The translations under genes were made by a program, and so were the position numbers. 64,000 bases of DNA. It comes from JAVJSF01 sp040219555 (GTDB lineage: Bacteria > Actinomycetota > Thermoleophilia > Miltoncostaeales > Miltoncostaeaceae). This document shows positions 1 to 8,656 of the stretch, one piece after another. The notes beneath the pieces are model-generated. The model saw only the letters and a program-made list of their open reading frames with translations, had not been told where the DNA came from and made no database searches. Location of the stretch: the NCBI GenBank assembly GCA_040219555.1, contig JAVJSF010000010.1, positions 237,208 through 301,207 of the forward strand, in the 5' to 3' direction. Every line of letters starts with the position of its first letter. Positions within the stretch are counted from its first letter, which is position 1.

Positions 1-1
1 C

Positions 2-820
2 CCGCCCGTCGACGGCGCCCAGGTCGTGCTCTACGCGACGGCCTCGGAGGGTCAGGCGCAGCCGCACCGCCCCGGCGGGCAGCGCTACCGGACGCCCGGC
101 GACGAGCTCTACACCACCCACTCCCTCCTGGGTGAGCTGGGCCACGGGGCCTTCCGTTTCGCGCCGGACACCCGGATCGCCCGCTCGCCGGACGGCCTGG
201 CGGGCGTGCGCACGCTGTGGCTGCCGCGGGCCGAGACCCTCGACCGGGTGGTGGCCGACCGCATCCTGGCCTGGGTGCGGTCCGGCGGCACGCTGGTGCT
301 GACCGACCCGGAGGCGTTCACCCGCACCCCCGGGGGCGCGAGCCTGGCCGATGTGCGCTCGGCACTCGTGGGCGCGCCCATCGCCGGCGCGCGCGCGGGC
401 ACGGTGATGGAGGTGGCGCCCGGGGCCCTCGGTGCCGGGAGCCCCGACGACGTGCTGACGCTTCCCGTGGACGGGCCGCGACCGCGCGCCTTCGGCGCCG
501 TGCCGGAGGGGGCGGGCGTGGTGGCGCGTTACATCGACGGGTCGCCGGGGGCGCTGCTGCGCACGGTGGGCGCCGGCCGGGTGCTGGCCTTCTCGGGAGA
601 CCTGATGGCGCCGTCGGCGCTGGAGGACCCCGCCGACCTGGTGCGCTTCGTGCGCGATGTGCACCGCTGGGCCGGCGGGACGCTCGACCATCCCGCGTGG
701 ACCTGGCGGCTGCCGGGCGACCCGCAGCCCGAGCGGCTGCCGTGGGAGGGGGCTATCGACCCGGCGGCGGCGAAGGCGGGCTTCTCCACGCCTCCGCCGC
801 CGTCCGGGCCGGGTGCGTAG
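2..820 (+). CDS. C-terminal part of a glutamine-amidotransferase-like / beta-galactosidase trimerisation-like protein (5' truncated by window)
   Basis: The frame is open from the first base and reads through a GTG at 26, so the real start lies upstream. About 273 residues are visible. The pattern is a Rossmann-like alternation, with a strand before ATASEG, then LWLPRAETLD, then an SGGTLVLTDPEAF strand-loop. That pattern is typical of the glutamine-amidotransferase-fold domain at the end of beta-galactosidase-like glycoside hydrolases. A later GAGRVLAFSGDLMAPSAL segment fits the last strand of such a fold. The last 35 residues are Pro/Ala-rich. The next gene, 34 nt downstream on the same strand, is a secreted glycoside hydrolase, so the two may act together on a polysaccharide. 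The domain call is from pattern only. Confidence 0.55.
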   Translation, partial: PPVDGAQVVLYATASEGQAQPHRPGGQRYRTPGDELYTTHSLLGELGHGAFRFAPDTRIARSPDGLAGVRTLWLPRAETLDRVVADRILAWVRSGGTLVLTDPEAFTRTPGGASLADVRSALVGAPIAGARAGTVMEVAPGALGAGSPDDVLTLPVDGPRPRAFGAVPEGAGVVARYIDGSPGALLRTVGAGRVLAFSGDLMAPSALEDPADLVRFVRDVHRWAGGTLDHPAWTWRLPGDPQPERLPWEGAIDPAAAKAGFSTPPPPSGPGA

Positions 821-854
821 GGTCGTCGGATTCGCTGTCGGGAAGGGAGTGGGT

Positions 855-2075
855 ATGAGGGTGACGTGGCGAGGGATCGGTGCGGTGCTGGTGGCCGGGG
901 TGTGTGCGCTCGCGGCCGCATGCGGGGGAGGCGACGAGCAGGCGGCCAGCACGGCCCCGCCCGATGCCGTCACCACGAACGCGTCGCCCCCCGCCGAGCC
1001 GACCACGCGCACCGTGCAGTTCCCGGTCGCCGCGGTGCAGGACGACTTCTTCCCGGTCGACGCCATCGAGAACATCCCCGGGCGCGTCGACATGGTGAGC
1101 GAGGTCGGCGTGCGGGTGGTGCGCTTCGATGTCTTCTGGTCCGCCGTCGCTCCCACCGAGCCGGCCGACCCCACCGATCCCGCCGACCCCGTCTACGACT
1201 GGTCGCGGGTCGACCTGATCATGCGCGAGCTGGCCGAGGCCGACATCGTGCCGATCATCTCGGTGTTCAACACGCCGGCATGGGCCACGGACCTGCCCGC
1301 CCCCGAGGAGGGCGTGGTCATCAACACCGCCGCGCCGCGCCCCGAGGACTACGCGGACTTCATGCATGCGTTCGCCACCCGCTACCGCGGCGACTTCACC
1401 CCCGCCGGCGAGGACGAGCCGCTGCCGGCCGGCCGGCGCCTCGAGATCTGGAACGAGCCCAACCTGGGCGGTTTCTTCGAGCCCCAGGTCGACGAGAGCG
1501 GCGAGCGCGTCTCGCTGGACAACTACGCGGCGATGGTCGAGGCGGCATACCCGGCGATCAAGGACGCCAACCCCGACGCCATCGTGATCGTCGGCGTGGG
1601 CGGCCCGCGCAGCTCGAGCGGCGACAGCGGCACCGGGGCGCTCGACTGGCTGCGCGGCCTGCGCGAGCGCGAGATCCCGCTCGATGCCTACTCGCAGCAC
1701 ATCTACCCGGCCGCGCCGCCGACCGTCGAGACCGACGTCGTGCCCAGCTGGGGCACCATCGATCTGATGCTGGAGGAGCTCGACGGCTTCCGTGAGGGCG
1801 TGCAGCTCTACGTGACCGAGGCCGGCTACACCACCGCCACGACGCCGTTCCGCAACCGGGCGGTCACCGAGGAGGAGCAGGCGCAGTACCTGCGGGAGAT
1901 CTTCGCGCTGCCCCAGCTGCAGACCAGCCGCATCCCGGTGGTGGTGCAGTTCAACTTCCAGGACAACGCCAACTGGCCGGCCGGCCTGCTCCGCGCGGAC
2001 GGGTCGCAGAAGCCCTCCTACGAGGTCTACCGGGACATCGTGGCCTCCCAGGGCGGGGCGACGCTGACGCGGTAG
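855..2075 (+). CDS. Secreted lipoprotein glycoside hydrolase (clan GH-A, GH39/GH5-like)
   Basis: The 406-aa product starts at ATG 855, behind a purine-rich GGGAAGGGAG. The first 25 residues are a lipoprotein signal: a positive N-end (MRVTWRG), a hydrophobic core and an LAAAC-type lipobox. A Thr/Pro-rich linker follows. The rest looks like a TIM barrel of GH clan A. It has the acid/base motif IWNEPN near residue 200, the putative nucleophile Glu in LYVTEAGYTT near residue 320, and a strand VVRFDVFWSAV early in the barrel. It is therefore probably a membrane-anchored extracellular glycosidase. The substrate cannot be read from sequence. The partial gene upstream has a domain often attached to glycosidases. 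The 3' end faces a convergent gene across 34 bp. Confidence 0.75.
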   Translation: MRVTWRGIGAVLVAGVCALAAACGGGDEQAASTAPPDAVTTNASPPAEPTTRTVQFPVAAVQDDFFPVDAIENIPGRVDMVSEVGVRVVRFDVFWSAVAPTEPADPTDPADPVYDWSRVDLIMRELAEADIVPIISVFNTPAWATDLPAPEEGVVINTAAPRPEDYADFMHAFATRYRGDFTPAGEDEPLPAGRRLEIWNEPNLGGFFEPQVDESGERVSLDNYAAMVEAAYPAIKDANPDAIVIVGVGGPRSSSGDSGTGALDWLRGLREREIPLDAYSQHIYPAAPPTVETDVVPSWGTIDLMLEELDGFREGVQLYVTEAGYTTATTPFRNRAVTEEEQAQYLREIFALPQLQTSRIPVVVQFNFQDNANWPAGLLRADGSQKPSYEVYRDIVASQGGATLTR

Positions 2076-2109
2076 GGGCACGACACCCCCCCCGGAGCCC
2101 CGCCGCGAC

Positions 2110-2397
2110 CTACGCCGCGCTCGGCACCAGCCGCAGTCCGGTGGGGTCGTCGGGCCGCCCGGCGTCCAGCACCTGGTCGCGCAGGGTGTCGACCGAGCAC
2201 GATGCGAGGTACGTGAGTGGGTCGCCGATGGCCACCAGATCTCCCGGGAACGGCCGGGAGATCAGGCTCATCTGGACCCCGGGCTCGCCCGGGGTGTCGT
2301 CGTTGGCCACCAGGCGCAGGCCTCCCCGGTTGGCGGCGGGGGCCCGGTGGAGCAGGTTGCGCAGCACGGCGGCGGCGGCCTCGGTGATGATCAGCAC
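2110..2397 (-). CDS. HesB/IscA-fold-like small protein
   Basis: I chose the GTG at 2397 because a strong GAGGAGG lies 5 nt upstream, giving 95 aa. A longer frame to 2457 would read through that site. The product opens VLIITEAAAAVLRNLLHR, continues GGLRLVANDD, and ends LDAGRPDDPTGLRLV. This is the layout of the IscA/HesB (iron-sulfur biogenesis) fold as seen in many actinobacteria. There is only one cysteine, in ASCSVDTL, and no C-terminal CGC motif, so Fe-S carrier activity is doubtful. It may be a structural relative with another job. It is convergent with the glycoside hydrolase and lies downstream of nhaA without an obvious shared operon. Confidence 0.6.
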   Translation of the reverse strand: MLIITEAAAAVLRNLLHRAPAANRGGLRLVANDDTPGEPGVQMSLISRPFPGDLVAIGDPLTYLASCSVDTLRDQVLDAGRPDDPTGLRLVPSAA

Positions 2398-2498
2398 GGT
2401 GCCTCCTCGTGTCGGCGCGATCGCGACACAGGGTGTAGCACCCTCACCGCCCGGCACTCAACCCGGCCCGCCGCAGCGGGGCTCGGTTCAGGTCGCCG

Positions 2499-3776
2499 TC
2501 AGGTGGGGGGCGGGTCGGCCGACGGCTCGCCGGCGCGGCGCGCGGCCGACAGCAGCAGCGCCAGCCCCACAAGCAGCGCGATGGTGGATCCGCAGAGCAC
2601 GCCGATCTTGGCCGCGGCCACCAGGGCCGGGTCCGTGAAGGCCAGATCCGTGATGAACAGCGACACCGTGAACCCGATCCCGGCCAGTGACGCGACCCCC
2701 ACGATCTGGGTCCACCGCACGCCCCGGGGCAGGCTGCTGAGCCCGAGCCTGACCGCGATGAAGGCCCCGAGTGTCAGGCCGAGCATCTTGCCCAGCACCA
2801 GGCCCATCACGATCCCGAGCGCGACGCGCGTCTCGGTGGCGGCCTCGATGGCCTCCCCGCTCAGCACGATGCCGGCGTTGGCCAGGGCGAAGATGGGCAG
2901 GACGACGAAGCTCGACCAGGGATGCAGGGCGTGTTCGATGCGGTCGAGCGGCGGCTGTGCCTCGCGCGCCAGCCACGCCAGGCGCCCCCAGCGCGCCTCG
3001 GCCTCGTCGCCGGTCGCGGCCTGGGCCGCCGCCGAGCGCACCGCGTCGGGGGGCTGGAAGGGGCGGGCCGGGGTCATCAGGCCCAGCACGACCCCGGCGA
3101 TGGTCGCGTGCACGCCCGATTCGAAGGTGGCGAACCACACCACCGCGCCGACGATCAGATAGATGCCCAGGTAGCGCACGCCCACCCGGTTCAGCGCGGC
3201 GATGGCGAGGAGGCCCGCCCCGGCCACCGCCAGCCAGGCCAGGCTGAGGTCGCTGGAGTAGGCGATGGCGATGACCAGGATGGCGCCGATGTCGTCGATC
3301 ACGGCCACGCCCAGCAGGAAGGCCAGCAGCGCCGGGGGCACGCGTGAGCCCAGCGCAGCCAGCGCGCCCAGCGCGAACGCCACGTCCGTGGCGATGGGGA
3401 CGCCCCATCCGGACGAGCCGGGGTCGCCGCCCAGCACCGCCAGGTAGATGGCCGCCGGCAGCACCATGCCGCCGGCCGCGGCCGCGAGGGGCAGCATGGC
3501 CGCACGGCGGGTGCGCAACTCGCCCACCGTCAGCTCCCGCTTCACCTCCAGGCCGATGACCAGGAAGAAGAGGGTCATCAGGCCGTCGTTGACGACGTGG
3601 AGCAGGTCCTCCTCGAGACTCCAGTCGCCCACGGTGAGGGTGACCTCGGTGCTCCAGAGGTCCACGTAGCTGCCGGTGGCCGTGTTGGCCCACACCAGGG
3701 CCACGAGCGTCGCGGCCAGCAGCACCAGCCCCGAGGACGCCTCCAGGCGCAGGAACGCCTGGAGCGGGCGGGCCAC
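2499..3776 (-). CDS. nhaA: Na+/H+ antiporter NhaA
   Basis: 425 aa, a typical NhaA length. This inner-membrane antiporter exchanges cytoplasmic Na+ (or Li+) for external protons, for pH and sodium homeostasis. Family landmarks are visible: FLRLEASSGLVLL at the N-terminus, NDGLMTLFFLVIGLEVKREL, GWGVPIATDVAFALG, and the central VIDDIGAILVIA segment holding the paired aspartates needed for ion binding. About twelve hydrophobic segments alternate with short loops, and the C-terminal tail is cytoplasmic and charged. The start is a GTG at 3776 with a poor ribosome-binding site, but the homologous N-terminus begins here. It stands alone, upstream of the HesB-like gene. Confidence 0.95.
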   Translation of the reverse strand: MARPLQAFLRLEASSGLVLLAATLVALVWANTATGSYVDLWSTEVTLTVGDWSLEEDLLHVVNDGLMTLFFLVIGLEVKRELTVGELRTRRAAMLPLAAAAGGMVLPAAIYLAVLGGDPGSSGWGVPIATDVAFALGALAALGSRVPPALLAFLLGVAVIDDIGAILVIAIAYSSDLSLAWLAVAGAGLLAIAALNRVGVRYLGIYLIVGAVVWFATFESGVHATIAGVVLGLMTPARPFQPPDAVRSAAAQAATGDEAEARWGRLAWLAREAQPPLDRIEHALHPWSSFVVLPIFALANAGIVLSGEAIEAATETRVALGIVMGLVLGKMLGLTLGAFIAVRLGLSSLPRGVRWTQIVGVASLAGIGFTVSLFITDLAFTDPALVAAAKIGVLCGSTIALLVGLALLLSAARRAGEPSADPPPT

Positions 3777-3913
3777 GCGACGGGCCAGCGTGCGCTCCGA
3801 GCGCGACCACGACGGCCGGGGATCCAGGGGCGAGTTGGGCGGGGTCGTGCCGATCCCCGGAATCTACCGCGGGCGGGCCGCGCCGGACCCGTCCGGACGC
3901 GCGCCCCCGGCTC

Positions 3914-4729
3914 TCAGGAGATGGTGCCCGCGCCGGCCAGCACCAGCACCACGGCACCCAGGGCGACCCGGTAGACCACGAAGATCATCATCGAATGCGA
4001 TCCCAGCCAGCGCAGCAGGAAGGCGATGGAGGCGTAGCCCGAGACGAAGGCGACCGCGGTGGCGATCAGGAGCGCGGTCAGGTCGGCGTCGCCGCCGGCC
4101 ACCAGCTCGGTCAGCCCGTACAGGCCGCTGAGCACGACCGCGGGCACCGACAGCAGGAACGAGAAGCGCGCCGCCGCGGTGCGCGTGAGGCCGAGGAACA
4201 GCCCGGCGGTGATCGTGGCGCCCGAGCGCGAGGTGCCCGGGATCAGCGCCATCGCCTGGGCCAGCCCCACCCAGATGGCGTCGGCGCGGCCCACCTGCTC
4301 CACCGAGCGCACCCGCCGGCCCACGCGGTCGGCCACGGCGAGGATGAGCCCGAGGACGATCAGCACGGTGCCGATGAGGTAGAGGTTGCGGGCCCCGGAC
4401 TCGATCTGGTCCCGGAAGGTCAGTCCGGCCAGCCCGATGGGGATCGTGGCGATCACGAGATACCAGCCCATGCGGGCGTCGAGCGCGGACCTCAGCTCGG
4501 GCCTGCGGAGGCTGCGCAGCCAGGTCTCCGCGATCCGCCACAGGTCGCGCCAGAAGTAGAGCACCACCGCGAGCATGGTGCCCAGCTGGATCGTGGCGGT
4601 GAAGAATGCCCCGGGGTCCTCCCAGCCGGCGAAGGCGGGGATGACGCGCAGGTGCCCGGTGCTGGAGATGGGCAGGAACTCGGTGAGTCCCTGGGCCAGA
4701 CCCAGGATGATGGCTTCGAACCAGCTCAC
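3914..4729 (-). CDS. uppP: Undecaprenyl-diphosphatase UppP (BacA family)
   Basis: 271 aa, the normal size for UppP. This integral membrane phosphatase hydrolyses undecaprenyl diphosphate to the monophosphate, recycling the lipid carrier for peptidoglycan and other wall polymers. Overexpression gives bacitracin resistance in characterised homologues. Both signature blocks are present: the N-terminal GLAQGLTEFLPISSTGHL with its essential Glu, and the PGTSRSGATI loop with the catalytic Arg. Seven to eight hydrophobic helices are predicted by eye. The start ATG 4729 gives MSWFEAIILG, the usual N-terminus. It runs in the same direction as nhaA, with 137 bp between them. Confidence 0.95.
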   Translation of the reverse strand: MSWFEAIILGLAQGLTEFLPISSTGHLRVIPAFAGWEDPGAFFTATIQLGTMLAVVLYFWRDLWRIAETWLRSLRRPELRSALDARMGWYLVIATIPIGLAGLTFRDQIESGARNLYLIGTVLIVLGLILAVADRVGRRVRSVEQVGRADAIWVGLAQAMALIPGTSRSGATITAGLFLGLTRTAAARFSFLLSVPAVVLSGLYGLTELVAGGDADLTALLIATAVAFVSGYASIAFLLRWLGSHSMMIFVVYRVALGAVVLVLAGAGTIS

Positions 4730-4770
4730 GAGCGCGGCATCCTAGACCACCGCCCGCGGGTGGGTGGTCC

Positions 4771-7026
4771 TCAGCGCAGCTTGACGGTGCGGACGGTGCG
4801 TGCCCCTCGCGCGCGGATCTCCACCTGGTAGGTGCCGGCCCGCAGGCGGGGGACGGGCACCGCGAGCGCGAACGGCCCGGGCCTCACCCCGGCACCGCGT
4901 CGGGCCACCACCGACCCGGACGTGAGGCTCATGGTGCGGTACGCGGCCGAGCGGTCCTCGGCCCGGTAGTCGATCTGGCGCACCGCGCGCACGCGGACGC
5001 GGACCCCCACGGGGCGCCGGCTGACGCCGCGCACCACCAGGGTCGCGTGCCGGCCCTGGCTCCCGCGCGTCAGGCGCAGCCGCGTCAATGGGGCCTTGGC
5101 CGGCGACGGGCGGTAGCGCGCCGAGTCCCGCGTGGCGTTGCCCCAGTTGTCGGACGCGGCCACCACCACGCGGCGCATGCGGGTGTCGGCGAACCGGCGG
5201 CGCACCGTGGCGCCCACCGCGACGTCGCCGTCGCCGAAGCTCCAGCGCACCGAGCGGGGCCGGATGCCGTTCTCGTCGCGCACGGCTGCGCGGAAGACCA
5301 CCAGCGAGCCGCGCCGGCGCCAGGTCATCCGCAGGCGCGGTGACGTGGCGTCGACGTGCACGCGGTGGCTCACCACGGGGCTCGCCACGACGCCGTCGCC
5401 GCTCAGCCCCTGCAGCTCGACCGTGTGGGCCCCGTCGCCCAGGCGCACCGCGATCAGCGTGTCGGAGGTGGCACCCTTCCAGGGCCCGTCATCTACGCGG
5501 TGGCGGACCATCTCGGTGCTGCCCTCGAACCTGACCCGGAACACGGCGCGGGTGTCGCGGGACCGCGCGGGCGGGGCGTCGAGGACCTGCAGTCCGGCGG
5601 GCTCGCGGGCCACCTCGACGGGCGCGACGGGTCGTGCCGCGAGGGGTGCGGGCGTGACCCCGGACGCGAGCGCCACGGCCCGGTAGGCGTCCACCCGGCC
5701 GTGGCCGGTGTCCTGGTCCGGGCCGGGGGCCCCGATGTCCACCGCGGAGACGCGGAGGATGTCGGCGATCTGGTCGACCGACAGGCCGGGGTTGACCTGG
5801 CGCATCAGCGCCACGGTGCCGGCCACCTGCGGGGCCGCCATGGAGGTCCCCGAGTAGGCCAGGTAGCCGTTGCCCACCGAGGAGACCACCGCCACGCCCG
5901 GCGCCGAGACGTCGGGCTTGGTGATGACCGTGCCCGCCGCGGGGCCGCCGCCGTCGGCGTCGGACCACAGGACCGGACCGCGGGCGCTGAAGGTGGCCGA
6001 GGCGCTCTGGCGGTCGAGGGCGCCGACGGCGATCACCTCGGGGTAGCTCGCCGGGCTGCCGACGGTCTGCGGGCCGGGGCCGGTGTTGCCGGCGGAGAAG
6101 ACCGGCACGATCCCGAGCTCGCGCCAACGGGCGATCATGCTGCGGAACCAGGTGTCGTTGGCGTGGCTCGACGACCATGAGTTGTTGACCACGGTGGGGA
6201 AGTCGGCCGTTGCCGGGTTGCCGTCGGGGTCGGTCATCCACTCGGCGGCGGCCAGCAGGGCCGATCCGGGCCCGGATCCGTTGGCGTCCATGCCCTTGGC
6301 GATCACCAGGTGGGCGTCGGGGGCCACGCCGATCGCGCCGCCGCCTGCGTCGCCGCCCGCGATCGTGCCGGCGGTGTGGGTGCCGTGGCCGTTGTCGTCG
6401 TAGGGGACCGGCTGGCCGCCGATCAGGTCGCGCCAGGCCGCCAGCTTGCCCGCCAGGGCCGGATGGGCGGCGTTGATGCCGGTGTCGATGTTGCCCACCC
6501 GCACCCCCTGCCCGCGGGCGCCGAAGGCGCTCCAGGCGGCGGGGGCGTTGATGGCCGCAAGTCCCCAGTTGCCCTCGGGCGCGTTCGGGTAGGGGGCCTG
6601 ATCCACCATCGCGTCGTCCACCCGCACCTGGCGGTCGAGGTCCACCTCGGCCACGCGCGGGTCGTCGGCGACCTCGCGGATCTCGGCCGGGGTGCCGTCG
6701 AAGGCGAAGGCGTTCACCAGCCAGAAGCTCTGCACGTCGGCGCCGATCTCGGCGGTCACGGACCCCTGGGTCAGCCGGGCGCGCGTGCGCAGGGCGTGCA
6801 CCAGGGCGCCGGGGCGGTCCTCGAACGACTCGCCGTCCACCTGGTTGCGCATCACGGCGATCACGGCCACGCGCCCGTCGGCGGCGGTGCCGGCCAGGCG
6901 ATGGTCGAGCGCCGGCGTGAGTTCCGCCGCGGCCGGCCCCGCGGCGGCTCCGAGCGCCAGGAACGCTCCGGCAGCCGCCGTGAGGAGTGCCGTCCGTGGC
7001 CGTCGTATGGTGGTGCTCGTGGTCAC
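4771..7026 (-). CDS. Secreted subtilisin-like serine protease (S8) with C-terminal beta domains
   Basis: The 751-aa product has a Sec signal peptide (RRPRTALL followed by an Ala-rich core, cleavage near residue 34). An inhibitor-like propeptide runs to about 140. The S8 catalytic domain follows, with Asp181 (NIDTGIN), His214 (NGHGTHTAG), oxyanion Asn314 (SAGNTG) and Ser395 (GTSMAAPQVAG). A NNSWSS block matches the substrate-binding strand of the family. From about residue 480 to 751 the protein is beta-rich and Arg-rich, with a PKD-like SVRWSFGDGDVAV segment. It is probably an exported protease that matures by removal of the prodomain. It stands as a single gene; the start at 7026 is set by the signal peptide. 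Confidence 0.9.
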   Translation of the reverse strand: MTTSTTIRRPRTALLTAAAGAFLALGAAAGPAAAELTPALDHRLAGTAADGRVAVIAVMRNQVDGESFEDRPGALVHALRTRARLTQGSVTAEIGADVQSFWLVNAFAFDGTPAEIREVADDPRVAEVDLDRQVRVDDAMVDQAPYPNAPEGNWGLAAINAPAAWSAFGARGQGVRVGNIDTGINAAHPALAGKLAAWRDLIGGQPVPYDDNGHGTHTAGTIAGGDAGGGAIGVAPDAHLVIAKGMDANGSGPGSALLAAAEWMTDPDGNPATADFPTVVNNSWSSSHANDTWFRSMIARWRELGIVPVFSAGNTGPGPQTVGSPASYPEVIAVGALDRQSASATFSARGPVLWSDADGGGPAAGTVITKPDVSAPGVAVVSSVGNGYLAYSGTSMAAPQVAGTVALMRQVNPGLSVDQIADILRVSAVDIGAPGPDQDTGHGRVDAYRAVALASGVTPAPLAARPVAPVEVAREPAGLQVLDAPPARSRDTRAVFRVRFEGSTEMVRHRVDDGPWKGATSDTLIAVRLGDGAHTVELQGLSGDGVVASPVVSHRVHVDATSPRLRMTWRRRGSLVVFRAAVRDENGIRPRSVRWSFGDGDVAVGATVRRRFADTRMRRVVVAASDNWGNATRDSARYRPSPAKAPLTRLRLTRGSQGRHATLVVRGVSRRPVGVRVRVRAVRQIDYRAEDRSAAYRTMSLTSGSVVARRGAGVRPGPFALAVPVPRLRAGTYQVEIRARGARTVRTVKLR

Positions 7027-7204
7027 CGCTCATCCCCCGTCCGTGGGTCGTGCATCCCCCGTATCGGCGGCTATCGCGCCCCGGTGGTGGCCACGGGGAG
7101 CGAGATCCCTCTACGCGGGGGCACCCGGGGCGCGGCGGGCGCGGCGGTGGCCGGTGCGGCGACGGGGTCGGCCGACCGTCCGGGGGTCCACTACCATCCA
7201 TGGC

Positions 7205-7642
7205 GTGCCGGTCTTCGTCTGCCCCCGCTGTGCCTACCGAGAGGCCGGGAACGAGCGCCATGTACGCCACCAGCCGCGCGGGTGCGCGCGCTGCGGCTTC
7301 GGCTTCTCGTTCGAGATGCTCGACGACTTCTACGCCGGGCCTCGATGCGCGCTGGTGGTGGCCGATGCCCAGCGGCGTGTGCTGGTGGCCGGGCACTCGT
7401 CGTTCCCGGTCACCGGCTTCCAGGAGCCGGAGTTGCTGGGGCGTGAGATCGCCGACGCCCTCGGGCTGTCCTTCCCCGACGGCGACCCCCTCGGCCTCGC
7501 GCTCGAGTGGGGCGTCCGGCGGATGGGCGAGGACTGCACCTACCGGCCGAAGGGTGCCGCGGAACCGGTCTCGGCAACGGTGGACGTGTTCCCGGCGTAT
7601 GACGATGACGGCGGCCTGATGGTCGCCCTCACACCGGCCTAG
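7205..7642 (+). CDS. Zinc-ribbon protein with a PAS-like region
   Basis: 145 aa from GTG 7205. The N-terminus is a small zinc ribbon, with CPRC at residues 7-10 and CARC about 20 residues later. The remainder, from FEMLDDFYAGPRCALVVADAQRRVL onward, reads like a PAS-type sensor domain: the region before PELLGREIADALGL mirrors the usual PAS strand-helix pattern. Similar small zinc-ribbon/PAS proteins occur in actinobacteria without known function. It ends 8 nt before the aldo/keto reductase and so probably shares its transcript. The start is uncertain because the frame is open far upstream; I placed it where the zinc ribbon begins. Confidence 0.6.
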   Translation: MPVFVCPRCAYREAGNERHVRHQPRGCARCGFGFSFEMLDDFYAGPRCALVVADAQRRVLVAGHSSFPVTGFQEPELLGREIADALGLSFPDGDPLGLALEWGVRRMGEDCTYRPKGAAEPVSATVDVFPAYDDDGGLMVALTPA

Positions 7643-7650
7643 GAGGCCCC

Positions 7651-8652
7651 ATGGAACGTCGCGCGCTCGGACGCTCGGGCCTCGAACTCTCGCTCATCGG
7701 CCTCGGCACGTGGGTCTTCGGCGGCCGCTGGGGCGGCGCCGATGACGCCGACTCCGAGGCGGCCGTGCACGCCGCGCTGGATGCCGGGGTCAACTGGATC
7801 GACACCGCCGACATCTACGGCCAGGGGCGCGCCGAGCGCATCGTGGGCCGGGTGGTGCGCGAGCGGCGCGACGAGGTGATCGTGGCCACGAAGGGCGGGG
7901 TCGCCTGGGAGGCCGGACCCCCCTTGCGCATCTGGCGCGAGGCCTCCGGCGACTACCTCAGGATGTCCTGCGAGCGGAGCCTGCGGGCCCTGGGGCTCGA
8001 CCACGTCGACCTCTACCAGGTGCACTGGCCGGTGGACGGCGTGGACGCGGCCGACACGATGGCCGGCCTGGAGGACCTGCGCCGGCGCGGGCTGGCCCGG
8101 GCCGTCGGGGTCTCGAACTACGCCGTCGGCGATCTTCGCGCCGCGGCGGCCGCGGGCCGCTTCGAGAGCTATCAGCCCGGCTACCACCTGATGCGCCGCG
8201 GCATCGAAGAGGCCGAGTTGCCCTGGTGCGGGCAGAACGAGGTCGGGGTGATCGCCTACGGACCCCTCGCTCACGGGCTGCTGACCGGGCGGATGGACGA
8301 GCACACGACCTTCCCGGCCGACGACTGGCGCGGCCAGAGCGAGTTCTTCACCGACGAGCACTACCCGGAGCGCGTGGCCGTCGTGCGCGAGCTGGCGCGG
8401 ATCGCCGACGAGGCGGGCCGGGCCGGCGGGGCGGCCGAGCTGGGCGTCATGTGGGTCCTGCGCCGCCCGGAGGTGACCGCCGCCATCATCGGCGCGCGCG
8501 ATGCCGCCCAGGCGCGCGCCAACGCGGCGCTGGTCGGCCGCCCCCTGTCGGCCGACGAGCAGGCCGCCGTCGACGCGGTGCTCGCCGCCCGCCCGGGCGT
8601 GGACCGGCCCTATGGGCACGGCGAGCCTGCCCGCATCACGAGCGAGGAGTAG
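7651..8652 (+). CDS. Aldo/keto reductase
   Basis: 333 aa, full length for the AKR superfamily. These are cytosolic NADPH-dependent oxidoreductases with a (beta/alpha)8 barrel. The catalytic tetrad is visible: Asp51 and Tyr56 (NWIDTADIYGQG), Lys81 (VATKGG) and His125 (YQVHWP). The N-terminal RRALGRSGLELSLIGLGTW is the usual opening strand. VGVSNYAVGDLRAAAA and the C-terminal IIGARDAAQARANAAL block are cofactor-binding landmarks. The start ATG has AGGAGG just upstream. The gene is 4 nt from the next and likely forms a transcription unit with the zinc-ribbon protein and the epimerase. The substrate is unknown. Confidence 0.9.
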   Translation: MERRALGRSGLELSLIGLGTWVFGGRWGGADDADSEAAVHAALDAGVNWIDTADIYGQGRAERIVGRVVRERRDEVIVATKGGVAWEAGPPLRIWREASGDYLRMSCERSLRALGLDHVDLYQVHWPVDGVDAADTMAGLEDLRRRGLARAVGVSNYAVGDLRAAAAAGRFESYQPGYHLMRRGIEEAELPWCGQNEVGVIAYGPLAHGLLTGRMDEHTTFPADDWRGQSEFFTDEHYPERVAVVRELARIADEAGRAGGAAELGVMWVLRRPEVTAAIIGARDAAQARANAALVGRPLSADEQAAVDAVLAARPGVDRPYGHGEPARITSEE

Positions 8653-8656
8653 GACC

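Noticed and set aside
2076..2109. Terminator between the glycoside hydrolase and HesB-like genes
   Set aside because: Only a weak GGGGC/GCCCC pair around a long C-run is visible; not enough to call.
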